A stretch of DNA of 64,000 nucleotides from Terebella lapidaria (lineage: Eukaryota > Annelida > Polychaeta > Terebellida > Terebellidae), in assembly GCA_949152475.1 (NCBI GenBank), contig OX424559.1, forward strand, positions 38,547,119 through 38,611,118, in the 5' to 3' direction. The notes beneath the pieces are model-generated. The model was not told the origin of the DNA. It did no database searches and saw nothing but the letters and a program-made list of their open reading frames with translations. Within the stretch, counting starts at the first letter, position 1. Every line of letters begins with the position of its first letter. Below, one piece after another: positions 1 to 12,340 of this stretch. Made by a program: the position numbers and the translations under genes.

Positions 1-1670
1 GAGAACCTAACTTATAATATAAGACACGATTCGTCCATCTTCATTCCTCATATCATAGAATCAGTATTCGTTGAGGTAGACTTGCCCCACAACAAAAAAC
101 TAATAGTAGGAAATTTATATAGACCCAATACACAACCTTATGCTGATTTGGATATTTTTATCACCCATTTGAATGAAATCATGAACATAGTATCATATGA
201 AAAGAAGTATCTCATACTAATGGGTGATATAAAATATGGACCTTCTCCAATTTGAAAATCATAATAAAACATTACATTTATTGAACGATATGCATGCAAA
301 TGGTCTAATACCTCTAATTACTAAACCCACTCGTGTAACGATAAATTCTGCAACTCTCATTGACAAAATTTTTTTTGAATTTATTGGACAAATCTTCCAC
401 ATCGGGTATTATACTAACCGATTTATCCGACCATTTTGGTGTATTCACAATTATTCGTAGAGTAAAACAACGTACACATAATAACAAAATTACATACAGG
501 CAACTAAACGACAAGAATATTAATACGTTCAATTATTTCTTAAACAAAACCAACTTTACAGAGGTTTTCGAGTGTGACGATGTTAACTTGGCATATAACC
601 TATTTTTTTTTTTCAGAATACCAGAACATCTTTAATGCTGCCTTCCCCTTCAAATCTGTTACTCGTAAAAGTAAGTTTGTTAAAAAGGAACCTTGGGTCA
701 CTTACGGGATATTGGTATCTTCCAGACGCAAAAGTATTCTACATGAGAAAAAGCTTCATAAACCTACCATCCTCAATATTGATGCTTACAAAAAAACTTG
801 AATATATTCAAAAAAATTTGTAAACCCGCCAAACGTATGTATTATACCGACATATTATCCAAAAATTACAATAATTCAAAAGATTGTTGGAGAATTTTAT
901 CAAAAATAATTAACAATTCTAAAAAAAATAACAGTCTTCACAATTCTTTTATAATAAATGGACACGTATCTACCAACGCAAGTGATAGGCCTATATCTGA
1001 GGAGTTCAACTCATTCTTTGCCGGAATTGAAGAAAAATTAGACAATCTAATACCATGTCCTAATACTTCATTCGAACAACATATGACGGATCCTTTCGAA
1101 AAGACGATATTTATGACACCCATTAGTTCCGACGATATTAAATCAGCTGCTAAACGTATTCGTCCCAAAAATAGTTATGGTTATGATGATATTTCTTCGA
1201 AATTAATGAAACTAACTATAGATCTTACATGTAATCCATTAACCCATATCTTCAACTTATCCTTATCCACTGGCGTATTTCCCGATGCAATGAAAATAGC
1301 TAAAGTTGTTCCAGTTTTCAAATCTGGCAATAAAATGGACCTTACAAATTACCGACCGATTAGTCTTTTGCCTGTTTTCTCGAAACTACTCGAAAAGATT
1401 ATGTGTTCTAAGTTATATAAATTTCTCGACGACAACCAGCTACTTTATCAACACCAGTATGGCTTTAGGAAAGGTCACTCCACCTCACACGCGATAATTC
1501 AACTTTTAAAATACATAGCAACTGAAAATGATAAAAAGGGTAAAAATAAAACTATAGGAATATTCTTAGATCTCAGCAAGGCTTTTGACACTGTATCTCA
1601 TGAAATATTATTACAAAAACTGACATTTTATGGTTTTACAAAAACTGACAAAGAATGTTATGAACTGTAA
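1..1670 (+). pseudogene. CR1/Jockey-like LINE fragment (endonuclease + RT)
   Basis: Relic of a non-LTR retrotransposon ORF2 entering from the left edge. Bases 1-235 read in one frame as the middle of an APE endonuclease (YRPNTQPYADLDIF). The frame breaks near 225-240, where the expected GDFN-like active-site motif reads GDIKYG. The domain continues in two other frames (LITKPTRVT; then SDHFGVF, the terminal His motif). From 798 to 1670 an open frame encodes the RT fingers and start of the palm: NYRPISLLPVFSKLLEKI, YGFRKGHSTSHA and motif A IFLDLSKAFDTVSHEILL with its catalytic Asp. Coding similarity stops just after motif A, so the YxDD motif is missing and the copy cannot be functional. NYRPISLL plus AFDTVSH points to the CR1/Jockey group; the exact clade is uncertain. 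Confidence 0.85.
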
Positions 1671-2058
1671 TCCATGCTTCGGCCTCTGCCCACTGGTGCC
1701 AATGTCCCTGTCATACTGACTCAGACGGTCTGGTCCTCGCGTACGTGATCAGTTGCGTTTGCTCAATTGTTCTGTATTTGTTTTGCTCTGGTCACGGACG
1801 GCTGCCTCCATTCCTGTCGCGAACACCTGCCACATCTCTTCCCTCGTTCCCTCGTTGTGTCACTGGTCGTTTTCATTTTAATTTTCCCGTTTCTGTCTTT
1901 GTTTCTTACATCAACTCTTCAAGGGCTGCGCAGTAAAACAGCAAAAGCTACACGCAGTCCTTACAATTGTAATTTTTCCTGTTATCATTTTATATTGGTT
2001 GTTTCTGTATCTAAGCTGTAATCACTTTTGTTAAATAAACTTCTATTCTATTCTATTC
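1671..2058 (+). mobile_element. LINE 3' untranslated tail ending in (TTCTA)n
   Basis: Non-coding stretch joined abruptly to the truncated RT. It ends with AATAAA at about 2034-2039, directly followed by repeats of TTCTA. The same arrangement (AATAAA, a few bases, a pentanucleotide repeat) closes two other LINE copies in this window, so this is read as a LINE 3' end. Either the RT above lost its C-terminal half by deletion, or this tail belongs to a different copy; the sequence alone cannot decide. Confidence 0.6.
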
Positions 2059-2235
2059 AAGTTAACGCTGTTGTGCATTTCGGGGGAGGGACCATTGTGA
2101 TAAACAAGGAAATACTGTTCGCACTGAAAGAACTCGAGGCGAATACGGTATGCTGAGCCGTTCGCCGTGCTGTGACAGTCCCTGCTCGTAGTGAGACTGT
2201 TATTGAACTGGTTCCCACTTCCAAGATTCGGGTAC

Positions 2236-4987
2236 GTCAACACCCTCGAATCTTGAGGTTGTTCTCAATCGAATTCGGAGTGCTGGCCTTCGACTCCAGC
2301 TGAAGAAATGTGAACTTTTCCAACGCAAGATCTTGTATCTCAGGTTTGTCGTGAGCAGACAAAGAATTTGTGTGGATCCAAACAAGGTCAAGGCCGTCGG
2401 GGAATGGCCAACACCCTGTGGAGTCACAGACATCAAATCGTTTCTAGGATTCACCATTTACTACCGGCATCGAAGACTACGGCGAGATAGCAGAACCCCT
2501 CACCGAGTTGACCTGTAACGAATGCCAGTTCACATGGAGCCCTCGAAAAAAAGAGAGCGTTCAAACGTCTCCAAAACGCTCTGACATGGGCCCCTAAGCT
2601 CGCACATCCTACCACATCACCAGAAGACTACTTTATTCTGGACACTGATGCAAGCAGATTTGCTATCGGAGGTGCTCTGTCTCAGGTGGTGGACGGAAAG
2701 GAAGTTTCCATCAATTTTGCGAGCAAAAATCTATCCAGAATGCAAAAGAACTACTGCACGACATATCGTGAACTGTTGGCTGTGGTCGAAATGGTTTGAC
2801 ACTACCTGTGAGGTAGACACTCTCTCATCCGCATCGGTCATAGTTCGCTTCGTTGGCTCAAAAACTACAGCGATGCAGACGGGATGCTCGCTAGGTGACT
2901 AGCCAAGCTTCAACAATACAATTTCCGTATAGAGCACAGAGCCGGAAAACAACATGGCAACGCGGATGGAAATCGCCCAGGAAAAAAAAGGAAGAAATCG
3001 CCAAGGAAGGCGAAGAGGTCAAAACGCTTGTCACTAGATGGGGTTGGCTAACTCTACAAAATGGTGTTCTTATTCGAGTCATGAAGCACAACCCTGCCGA
3101 TCACCCCATAACCCTAGTCGTGTTACCCGCAATGCTGAGATTTGTGGCGTTAGAGCACAGAGCCGAAAAACAACATGGCAACGCGGATGGAAATCGCCCA
3201 GGAAAAAAAAAGAAAGAAATCGCCCAGGAAGGCGAAGAGGTCAAAACGCTTGTCGCTAGATGGAGTTGGCTAACTCTACAAAATGGTGTGTATAGAGCAC
3301 AGAGCTGGAAAACAACATGGCAAGGCAGATGGAAATCGCCCAGGAAAAAAAAAGGAAGAAATCGCAAAGGAAGGCGAAGAGGTCAAAACGCTTGTCGCTA
3401 GATGGAGTTGGCTAACTCTACAAAATGGTGTTCTTATTCGAGTCATGAGGCACAACCCTGCCGGTCACCCCATAACCCTAGTCGTGTTACCCGCAACGCT
3501 GAGATCTGTGGTTCTACATCAGCTCCACAACTTACGAATTGTGGGACATCTGGGAATACAGCGCACGGTGTAACATGTGAAACAGCGATACTATTGGTCC
3601 GGTTTGGTGCATGTGATGCCCGCAATGTATGACACGGAACGGATAACCCACACCGAGATGTGTAACACTCACACAGTTGGCGACGGGAGCTCCATTCGAT
3701 TGCATCACAATGGACAATCTCAGTACGCATAAGGTTACGAGTAGAGGACACGAGTAGAAGACACTTCTCAAAATACACAAACGCCTTTCCGCTTAGATGC
3801 CACACCGCCAAGACTGTTGCTGATGTGCAAGTGAATCGCTGGATTGTGTACCACGGAGTACCAAAAGTGGTTCATAGCGATCTAGGAACAGAAATCGAAT
3901 CAGCTCTGTTCCAGAACATGGTACGAATCCGAGGCGCTAAAAAAGATCAGGACATCTCCATATCGACCCCAGAGTGATGGACAAGTGGAACAGTTTAACC
4001 AGACTCTCTTGAATATGCTAAGCACTTTCGTCTGGGACCGAGGAACAATTGGGACGTTCATCTTCTATTCGTCCTCATGGCCTATCGGACATCCGTACAC
4101 TCATCGACTGGATGCACACCACATCTCATGTATTACGAACGTGAGTGTAATCTCTCCGACGACTTGATGTTTCCGACAAGTAGCCCGGAACCTCTGCCTC
4201 CCTGTGGACCAGAGTATGTGGAGTACTTACGACAGACAATCCGATCAGCTCTCAATTTCGCCAAGGATCACTTGGAAAAGTCAGCATGTCGACAAAAGAT
4301 GGGCTACGATCCTCATACCAAAACGAGACCACAGTTCCAACCTGGTGACTTGTGAGGTGTTACTACCTGCCACTGACACAAACAAACAAGTTCCCCTGCC
4401 CATGGACAGGACTGTGGCGAATTCTGGAATGTGTCACCCATGTAGATTACCACATCGCATGAGAATCCAATCCACAACAGACTCGAATAGTGCACATTCT
4501 CAAGCTGTACGAAGGAGACGCACAGTTTCCTCCTTTGTATCCAGATTTCAATGCTAATCGTCCCAGCACCGCACCAGAAACCGCCAGTGATGACGATGAT
4601 CCCGTGGAGCAAGTTCAGAACTTGTATCATCCATGGACTGTCGTCGTGAAAACACATCGGAATGCACAAGTCCATCCACTGACAAAGAGTCATCAGCCCC
4701 TGCTGTGCAAGTGTCACCCAGAAAATGCCCAGTTCCTCATGCAACATCCCCTTGCACGCGTCACCCCAGGAGAACAATACGGAAGCGGACCCGCGCTAAA
4801 GACAGTGATTTTTCGAATGGCCCTGCCATCCAGCTCCCTCCAAGGCACCGATCCCTCTCTTTGCAGAGATCTGCCTAGCAGTGGGAAAGACCAGACTGAT
4901 CCGATGTTCCGACAGGAAGCGCCGCAAACCCGCACATTTCAGATAATGAAAGTGAAATATGGGACTGATACCTCCAATGATGAAAAA
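2236..4987 (+). pseudogene. Ty3/gypsy pol, decayed (RT thumb, RNase H, integrase)
   Basis: Polyprotein relic in several frames, in the order typical of Ty3/gypsy pol. RT connection: KKCELFQRKILYL and TDIKSFLGFTIYYR (about 2300-2470). RNase H: LDTDASRFAIGGALSQVV and YRELLAVVEMV (about 2637-2800), then HRAGKQHGNADG. Integrase zinc region: HQLHNLRIVGHLGIQRTV (about 3515-3570). Integrase core: VYHGVPKVVHSDLGTE and SDGQVEQFNQ (about 3850-4010). C-terminal part: GPEYVEYLRQ and HILKLYEG (about 4205-4515). The last open stretch ends at 4987. The N-terminal RT with the catalytic Asp pair is absent. The order and wording closely parallel the minus-strand element at 42.5-45.7 kb, so both belong to the same lineage. 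Stops, frameshifts and an internal triplication make it non-functional. Confidence 0.88.
2930..3515 (+). repeat. Local triplication at the RNase H/integrase junction
   Basis: Three tandem copies of a unit starting with AGAGCACAGAG at about 2933, 3153 and 3294. Copies one and three are about 220 bp; copy two is about 141 bp and lacks the last part. Each encodes HRAG(K)QHGNADG followed by a Lys/Glu-rich stretch and WLTLQNG. A unique pol should have this junction once, so it arose after insertion, probably by slippage or unequal exchange at the poly-A tract (GGAAAAAAAA) in each unit. Confidence 0.9.
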
Positions 4988-6240
4988 TGAATGTCTATGG
5001 ACTCTCTTGTGCCATAACATATTCATATATAATAATTATATGTACATATCTTTAATCATTACTATTATTATTCATATTACTTCTATATCTATGAACACTA
5101 AGGTGTCAGTGAGGCAAAAACGGTATCTATTATGATATATATATTCTAGACACGGAGAAATGATGGTTGCATAATGATCATGTGTTGATATATGCTTGGT
5201 GAAATCTCCGTGAGGTCTGTATGTGCCCTGATTCATCATAATGTCCCCATCCGCATGCCATGTTCAGCATTCATTCCGCAGATATTCCAGTCATGAAGTA
5301 TGCAAGGCTACCTCGTCGTTGAAAGTGCGTCAGGGTGGTCAACTCCAGAGCACGTTTTCAGTAATGGACCTCTGCTCACCTGAAGAAAAATTCCGAATAA
5401 CACCATGAAGCAGAACGAAATCATTGATAACCTTACGTGAACTAAACGCAGCCTGTCATCAAATACATTTAATCATATTTCATCACGATGTTTAAGGCCG
5501 ACCAGCAATTCCATCAAAAACCCTCATCGAATAGCAACGTGTCGTTCCCTGAGTAACAGGATGGAAATGAATGAAATGACCCTGAGAGCCTGACATTTAT
5601 GTCATGTCAAGTACCCGAGTGTCATTTGATTCGTCAAGTTGACCGTCCATTTGCAGCACATCACTGGTCGAGAAGGAAAGTTAAAATAAAAACACAAGTT
5701 CACAAGGAAAACTGGGTCGTGTGTAAACTTATAAGCCACCCATGGCACCCACATTAAAATCCCCCACTACAGACAATAGAGCTTGGCCAGACAGAAAAGT
5801 CCCGTAATGTGTAGGCAGCTAGTATATATACAGTGATATGAAAGGAGTGACAATTCCATGGATTGTACAGCGTATAAGGAAAACTGGGTGGAGAGTGGCT
5901 ATCCCCCGCCATGATGGACTGGTAAGCATGTCTAATAAGGCGGTCATACAACACATACAGATTTCATACAGTTAAACGTAATTATGCTCCCCCCACTGTG
6001 CACTGATATGCTATAGACAATAGGCATAAAGTGAATGTAGGACATTCTGAAGAAAGTTTCCAGAGCAATAAGATGGACAAATCTTTGCGGCTTTTCTACA
6101 TTCTTCACCTGTTGATAAAACATTGTTAGTTCGAAGTGATAGATTGTACGTGCGGAATATTACTGATCGACATTTGACAGACACTTTGATCATAAAACTG
6201 TGAAGAAACTGTCCGTGATTTTGTGTTAACAATTTGAAGG
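4988..6240. other. No gene seen
   Basis: AT-rich in its first part (about 5020-5160), then mixed composition. No open frame with recognisable domains on either strand, no terminal repeats and no RNA gene. It lies between the decayed Ty3 pol and the coding-like relic that follows, so it may be element-internal non-coding DNA. That is only positional inference. Confidence 0.5.
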
Positions 6241-8585
6241 CAATGGCGGCTAAAAACGATTTGAATACTGTTGACTAAACGACTTCCCCTGAGTGATCTG
6301 TTACAATCGAGGGAGATAACCAAAACGTTCGTATTCAAGTAGTGACATGGGGAGATGATCCCAGTGCCCCAATTGAAATTGACAACAATGTTGAAGGCGC
6401 TGTAGGTCCTGCAGTAGCAGCAGAACCAATGGACCAAAGTGAGGAGGATTTCTAGGTCGTGATCAGTGGGCGTCTCGCTCGTCGCTGTAGACGGCATATT
6501 TCGGGGCCAAGTGACAACAATGCTGTGCCGGAGCACCCTAATCGTTTCGCTGCCCTGGACCAGGGGACCCGCATCATGGCACAGGCTCCTGTCCGTCAGT
6601 CACCAGCCGTAGCAGCACCCGAAATGCCAGCTTCCTCATTGACTCCATCTCAAGCCGCCACCTCAGAGCCAGTATCTGCAGGACCAAATGTTCCTCTTCC
6701 TGTTCAAGCAGGATCGGGACCAGCATCCTCTGCCTCTTCGGGAGGCCCTAATTATTCGAGTTACAAATCGTGTCACCAAACGTGACACAAACATCATTCG
6801 AGTTACCAAAAGTGGCTGAGCTCATGGAGACCGTGAGACGCCCGCTCATGCCGCCTGGAGAGGACCCCATTGATTGGAATAACATTCCATCTACACAACG
6901 GAACCGCACCTAAGGGTATGGTCAACAGCATGACGTCTCCCATCGACAATGTCTCCGGTCCAGATGATGATTCTAGAGCCTATTCATCGCTATGGACTCT
7001 ACAAGTGTCCTTTCTGTATGGAGGTACCACCCGCACCGGATCAGGTTTGACCCAAGATCAAACCACGAGGACCGTTTTTGGGAGTCAGCGCCTGGAACGC
7101 CCACATTCTGTCCTACCATTATCCGTTCGTCCAGTTCTACATGTGCCAAACCGGTGACGGACATGTGGCCCTATTGAAAAATGGAATGGGTCGACATCTA
7201 CTTGAAGAAACTGATTGACATCGCGAGGTATTACCTTTCTTCTCTGGAATTGAATGGATGATAGTTTTATTTGCCGTTATGCTGGATGCTGTGCTGTGGG
7301 TATGCAGGTGAACCCACACTTCATGCCGTCCAGAGTGCCCCCATCGCTGCCGATACTACGACGACCTGACGGGCCGACATTGTCATTCGCTATGTGAACT
7401 ATGCACTTGAATATTTTCCAGCAGTATGACCCAAATCGAATATCTGGAGCGCATCGAAGGAAAAGACAGAGCGGCCGAGGAATGGATGGCGAAACTCCGC
7501 AGCAACTTAACAATAATCAATCCGACAGTGCACCTCAAGAAGCCACACACGATTTACGTTAACACGGGAATCGACTGCTACCCAGGGCTGCGTTAGTGAA
7601 TTACCGACCGTCTGTGAGCGACTACAAATGGACGTCGTACCGAGACGAGTCGTGCCAGAGATCCCTGACGAACCACAGTACACGGACTATTGGGTAAGGG
7701 AGGGACTAATTCCCAAAACCGAGGAGTTCCCCGCTCTACGTCCACGCGAGGAGCCGCGGCCTGAGGAACCCCAACGAGTGGAGCCTCAGCCCGCAGAACC
7801 TCAGCGAGTTGAACCTCAGTCGAACGCCCCCATCGACAAGGTACCGATGCTTGGCTGAAGGAGTTTCCTATTCCGCACCGTGCCGAGAGTGTGGACTCAC
7901 CGTTCTTTGTGCCCGGTTTGTGTCTGGAGGCTCCCCGCAGCATACTGGTTAAAGGCAACCAGGAGACCGTGATAATCGCTGTTGCTACCCTCGACGATCC
8001 GGAACCACCACAACTGGCCCGTGGAATACAAATTCACGGCGCTGGAGAGGTCAACAGTCAGTGGGTGTTTCTGCGAGATCTGGGCCATCGATTCCTCAAT
8101 CAATGCCTGCCTGGCCTACTGCCTCTCGTCGCCAAAACCCTGACACGCGAAAGTTCATACACCTCCCAACGACTGACAAACTCCCCAACGATATCCCATC
8201 TCATGACCAGTGGTGGAACTGGTATCAAAAATGAGCTGCTAATGGAGTGGATCCTCTAACCGCACCACTTGGTCCCAAGGCCCAACTCCCATTGATAGAC
8301 CTTGCTCGCACTGACGACATGTTTAAACAGTACGTGAAGGCTGTTCGAGCAGATTATATCCGTGCGATGGAGTCTCATCGCATGGATATACTCATGTCTG
8401 GATATGCCCTGGGCATACTACAGGAGCGTTGAACAGTCGGTGAGACCCTACGACAACAGAACGAGGAGCTGCTTGAGGTCCTTGACGTCTCATCAGCCCA
8501 TATCAAGGAGTTGACTGACAGTTTGAAACAGCAGCCACAGGCTGTTAGCTCAGATCGTTTGTTGCGCATAATCGGCGACTTTTAG
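6241..8585 (+). pseudogene. Decayed unknown ORF(s) downstream of Ty3 pol, with a zinc-finger-like patch
   Basis: A chain of open pieces on the plus strand in shifting frames, richer in GC and in Pro, Ala, Ser and Glu codons than its surroundings. Parts: an Ala/Pro/Ser-rich segment (6459-6785); a patch reading YKCPFCMEV, then HILSYHYPF and YMCQTGDG (about 7000-7165), with Cys/His spacing like a zinc-binding domain; a Pro/Glu-rich repeat of EEPQRVEPQPAEPQ type (7735-7830); and a tail LEVLDVSSAHIKELTDSLKQ that looks helical (8465-8530) ending at a stop at 8583. I do not recognise the family. Its place between pol and a polypurine tract (8661) is that of a third ORF of a Ty3 element. A gag relic from another element or a captured host gene is also possible. 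Confidence 0.4.
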
Positions 8586-8660
8586 ACTTTTAGCATCTTT
8601 TTGTTAGGGTTTTATAATGGACTTAGGTTTTGGGGAAGGGTCGACTACGAGGGCGTAGCC

Positions 8661-8671
8661 GGACGAAGGGG
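8661..8671 (+). other. Polypurine-tract-like site before a possible 3' LTR
   Basis: GGACGAAGGGG is directly followed by TGTAATTG, the usual arrangement of a plus-strand primer and the first bases of an LTR. It lies about 80 bp after the last coding-like segment. No second copy of the supposed LTR was found in the window, so this rests on position and composition only. Confidence 0.35.
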
Positions 8672-9463
8672 TGTAATTGTAGTATATTTATTCAGGTTTC
8701 ACTCCCCCAAAACCTAATTCCACCCGCACTCACGTAAACATACACACGTCGACACGTGCAACAGTGCAACACTTTCTGCCCATATATATTTGCATGCACA
8801 CATTCCACAATCTACATAGCAACGACTTACTCATCAGATCCTGCAGCCAATCTTGACTTATCATTCGCACCACGTGACACCTAGGAATCCCCCCCCACGA
8901 CCTTCTTGCTCAAGAGACGGTTAATTTATGCAGTTTGTTAGATAGAATAGCTGAATTGACAAGATGGCTGAAATGACCGCCATATTTGTTGGATAACCAT
9001 CAGGCAAAACTTTGTAAAGATAACGAGAGGAATATTGAAAGACTAGTAATTACATTATGAAGAACATATAGAAGATTAATATAAGTTTATTGGGGACAAA
9101 CTCATCGTTGTGTGTGTGACAAAACGTGTGATAGACTCATTGGACGTTTCACCTGTTGTGGATAATAAACGGTCTTGTGAAAACTCAACGCTATGAGTCA
9201 TATTGTGCAACAATCGAGACATTACTATTCGATAAGGATTTGTATTTTTCCCGACGCAAAAATACATCACACAAGCTGCATGTGTTATACAAGATGCTTC
9301 TGCGTGTGAGTGATAGCACCCTGCAAGTTTATCAGATTGGTTGTGTAACACTTGCCGGACTTGCATATTCTCCTAAGTGACAGCATAGTTGGAGAATTTA
9401 GACTTCATTAAAACTGGTCATTGGTTTCTTGACTGAGCAGGATTTCACATTGAGGTTTTTTGT
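8672..9463. other. No gene seen; may contain LTR remnant
   Basis: If 8672 is an LTR start, this stretch holds that LTR (C-rich CACTCCCCC motif near 8700, ACACGTCGACACGTG near 8743). The end of such an LTR could not be placed and no target duplication was found. Nothing coding is supported on either strand. Confidence 0.35.
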
Positions 9464-10464
9464 AAATCATGGCTACTTTCGAGGATGAATGGAGGAGTTA
9501 TCTCCCAGTGACTGAAGACATAAACTTGACCATCTCAGTGGAGAGTTGAAGTTCATAACTTCCCTGGCAAACAAATTGAGGGAAAACAAGCAAGAAAGCC
9601 GACTTCAGGATCTTGAGGTTTCCACAAGCGCAGAAACATTTTCTGTTACAGCTGTGGTGTTGGCGGACTAGGAAGGCTACTTGTAAGAAGCCAAATCCTG
9701 AATTAGTTTTCAAGAAAGTTAAGCTAATTTTGGCATTCATGTATGGATGACTGGATGTCGTGTCGCTAATGAAACAGATCCCAGAAAACTTGGTGTAGCG
9801 GTATCCAAAGTTCTGGTGAGAGATTGTAATGAGGTGAAATTGGTTATCAATGAATTGTCGTGTATCACGCTCGTAAATACATGATTTATGGTCAGTATGT
9901 TCGCGTCGTGGCTTCTGTGGGAACACTTTCCATCACTCACAATTCATCCAGTGGAGCATTTCCTTACAATTCGTGGTCCTGCTGGAAATGGGATTCCATG
10001 ATATGATGGGTTTGTGTTGTTTTCCACAATGTTTTCCACAATGTTGTTTTCCCTGCTAAGTCAAAGCATATTGACATTGAATCATTCTCTTTGTTATAGC
10101 CCCAGACACTAATTTTAATTGCAGTTCTGACTCTAATCGGAACTAACATTCCGAGAAGTGTGAAGTCAGCTCATTACATTCTCCTGTCAAGCTGGCCGTT
10201 CAGATGCTACAGCTATAAGAAGGACACCTGGCGAAGGCAAATGGAGTTCTTGGTATGGTGAAGGCTCTGGATTCCCTCACTTTGAAGCCCGTAGAGTCAC
10301 GAATTGTACAGTGTAAGGCACAGATTGCTATTTCAAGACTCAATAATCTTGCTCTTATACAGCCAGTGTGTGGGCCATCAGTGATGGATGTGGCACTCCG
10401 TCCTTGGTGGATGTTTGCCGGGGACAATACAGGAGATCCTTTTGGAAGTGTTCAACCTGTCTGA
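9464..10464 (+). pseudogene. Faint retroelement gag/protease relic
   Basis: Starts with a good ATG context (MATFEDEWRSYLPVTEDI at 9469) and is broken after 26 codons. Reading across frames gives KRRNIFCYSCGVGG followed by TCKKPNPELV (about 9620-9710). This is a CCHC zinc knuckle of gag type (C-x2-C-x4-[L for H]-x4-C) whose His is lost and whose frame is shifted. Downstream, LTLKPVESRIVQC and ALRPWWMFAG (10270-10420) resemble the segment between protease and RT in metazoan Ty3 elements. No protease active site survives. The assignment is an inference from these two weak patches; it could be another kind of retroelement. Confidence 0.35.
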
Positions 10465-10820
10465 TGAGCCTGTTAGGCTGAAGCTTATTATTTTCTCACT
10501 CTGATTTGCATCTGTTGATACGTACAGGAAAAGGGAAAAATATATTTTAAAAACCAGTGTGCGATGGAACCCTAAAATGTGTTTCAAATGTATATTGCCT
10601 CAACAAAGGTTTGTTTTGTTAATAATCAGGATAAATATGATGTAAACTCGACGGTGTAATGGCAGAATGTATTAAACAAGTCATTTAGTAATATGGATTT
10701 AAATTGCCATTCAATTTGAATCCAGGATTATGATAGGTGAACTCGTTTATTATTTCTTTGATGCATATCTGTGTGTATTTGATATTAACTGGTACAATTC
10801 GTTTGTATGCTAAAGCGTGT
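10465..10820. other. No gene seen
   Basis: AT-rich DNA between the gag-like relic and the BEL-type LTR start at 10821. No repeats shared with the rest of the window were recognised. Confidence 0.5.
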
Positions 10821-10867
10821 TGTAAGAAATACATGTATATTTCTTGATGTATGGTTACATTATGATG
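10821..10867 (+). mobile_element. BEL/Pao-type LTR, 5' part (split by LINE)
   Basis: TGTAAGAAATACATG onwards matches the start of the 3' LTR of the BEL/Pao element at 28711, where it follows a polypurine tract. The match runs for 47 bp to TATGATG, stops where the LINE begins and resumes at 14482. The first 25 bases contain a near-palindrome (AAGAAATACATG...TATTTCTT). No BEL coding sequence is adjacent, so this is a solo or truncated LTR. Confidence 0.8.
10861..10867 (+). repeat. Target-site duplication of the LINE (left)
   Basis: TATGATG, repeated at 14482-14488 on the other side of the LINE. The uninterrupted LTR at about 28753-28763 carries the motif once, confirming that the duplication was made by the insertion. 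Confidence 0.8.
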
Positions 10868-10868
10868 A

Positions 10869-11958
10869 AGAGATATATGTAAAGGGTTATAAGTGGTTTG
10901 GTCATAACCGTAGTAATTTACATGTACGTGCCCGAAAGGGCTCCGGAGGTGTGGGTTTTCTAGTGAAACTATCCCTGTTGCAGTATTATAATGTAAAAAC
11001 ATGTAAGGAGATAGAAGGGGTTATTAAAATTGTTCTATGTCACAAATTTTCTGACACATTGATTACGATGTTTGGTTGTTATATTCCGCCAGAGAATTCC
11101 ACACGTGGTAGAATATCGAACGAAATATTTTCATATCTGAGCTCCCAAATATATATTGATATAGTAGATTCCGATTTTATATTATTATGTGGTGACTTCA
11201 ACGCCAGAATTGGTGAAATGTCTGATACTATTGAAAATATTGACATTGGTGTTCCAAACCGTGAAGTATTAGACTCTGTAAAAAATACACAGGGTGAAGA
11301 ATTTATGGAATTTTTACATGAGATGGTATTCTGTGTATTGAATGGAAGGTTTGGTAATGACAATTTTACGTGTATATCTGGTCGGGGTCGTTCAGTTGTT
11401 GATTATATATGTGTGCCCCAAGCCCAACTGTCCAAATATGATAATTTCGTGGTATACACAACCTCTGAATTAATACAGAAATATAATTTATATCAATTTA
11501 TTTCAGTTTTGAGCCGCCCCCCTGACCATTCAATCGTTGTTGCCAATTTATACCCTAGCGACGGCGACGCAATGCGGGAGTCGATCGATCCCCTGTCGTC
11601 GCTAGGCTCAAGAAATGTGGGTCAGAGCTCAGAGAGTCCATGTGTATTACATAAAACCAATAGAATTTACAAAGTGTCTGAATTACCTGAAGATTTCATG
11701 CAAAACACAAACTGGCGTGACGACATATACAAAGTCATTGCCCGCATAGAAGCTGAATGTAAAAATCAAACTGAAGTTGATAATCTTTACGAGAATATGT
11801 GTCAAGTAATTTTCAGTGAAATGGATAAATTTCTTAATTATAGGGATTTGGATTCACGGAAAGAAAAGAAAAGGTTAAAGATACACAAACCTTATTGGAA
11901 TGAAAACCTAACAAATTTATGGAAAACAATGTGCATAAAAGAAAAAGCTTTTTGTTAA
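10869..11958 (+). pseudogene. LINE APE endonuclease domain (N-terminally truncated)
   Basis: Encodes the C-terminal two thirds of an apurinic-type endonuclease, which nicks target DNA to prime reverse transcription. The open frame formally starts at an ATG at 10807, but the first 20 codons lie in the invaded LTR. The true LINE part starts near residue 21. Visible motifs: CYIPPEN, LLCGDFNARIGE (catalytic Asp and Asn), SVVDYICVPQ and PPDHSIV (terminal His). The N-terminal Asn and Glu motifs are missing by truncation. A one-base shift in the T-run near 11952 ends the frame; the reading resumes at once as KYRGPPRNKALIREEF in the next frame. Confidence 0.85.
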
Positions 11959-12340
11959 ATATAGAGGTCCCCCAAGAAATAAAGCTCTGATCAGGGAAGA
12001 ATTTCAAACAGCTAGGAATATTTTTGATAAAACATTACGTAAATGTCAACGACAATATAGAAACCATGAAATTAATGAAATTGAATCTATTTGTAAAGAT
12101 GACCCTCGAAAGTTCTGGGAACAGTTAAAACGTTTAGGACCCCATAAGAATCAGACAATACCAATGGCAGTGAAAGTGAATAATGAGGTGATAACAGAAA
12201 ATACAATTGTACTTGACGAATGGAAAGAATCGTTTGAGAAATTATATAATCGAAAAAATGTAAATTTTGACAATGATTTTTATGAGTATGCCCAACAATA
12301 TGTGTGTGATAATCAACATGTGAGCGTTGATAACAATTAA
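11953..12340 (+). pseudogene. LINE linker between endonuclease and RT
   Basis: Third-frame continuation of the same ORF (KYRGPPRNKALIREEF, DDPRKFWEQLKRLGP, EKLYNRKN), the Lys/Arg-rich helical linker found between endonuclease and RT in this class. It runs into a stop near 12338, and the RT follows in a different frame. No start codon of its own is expected. Confidence 0.75.
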
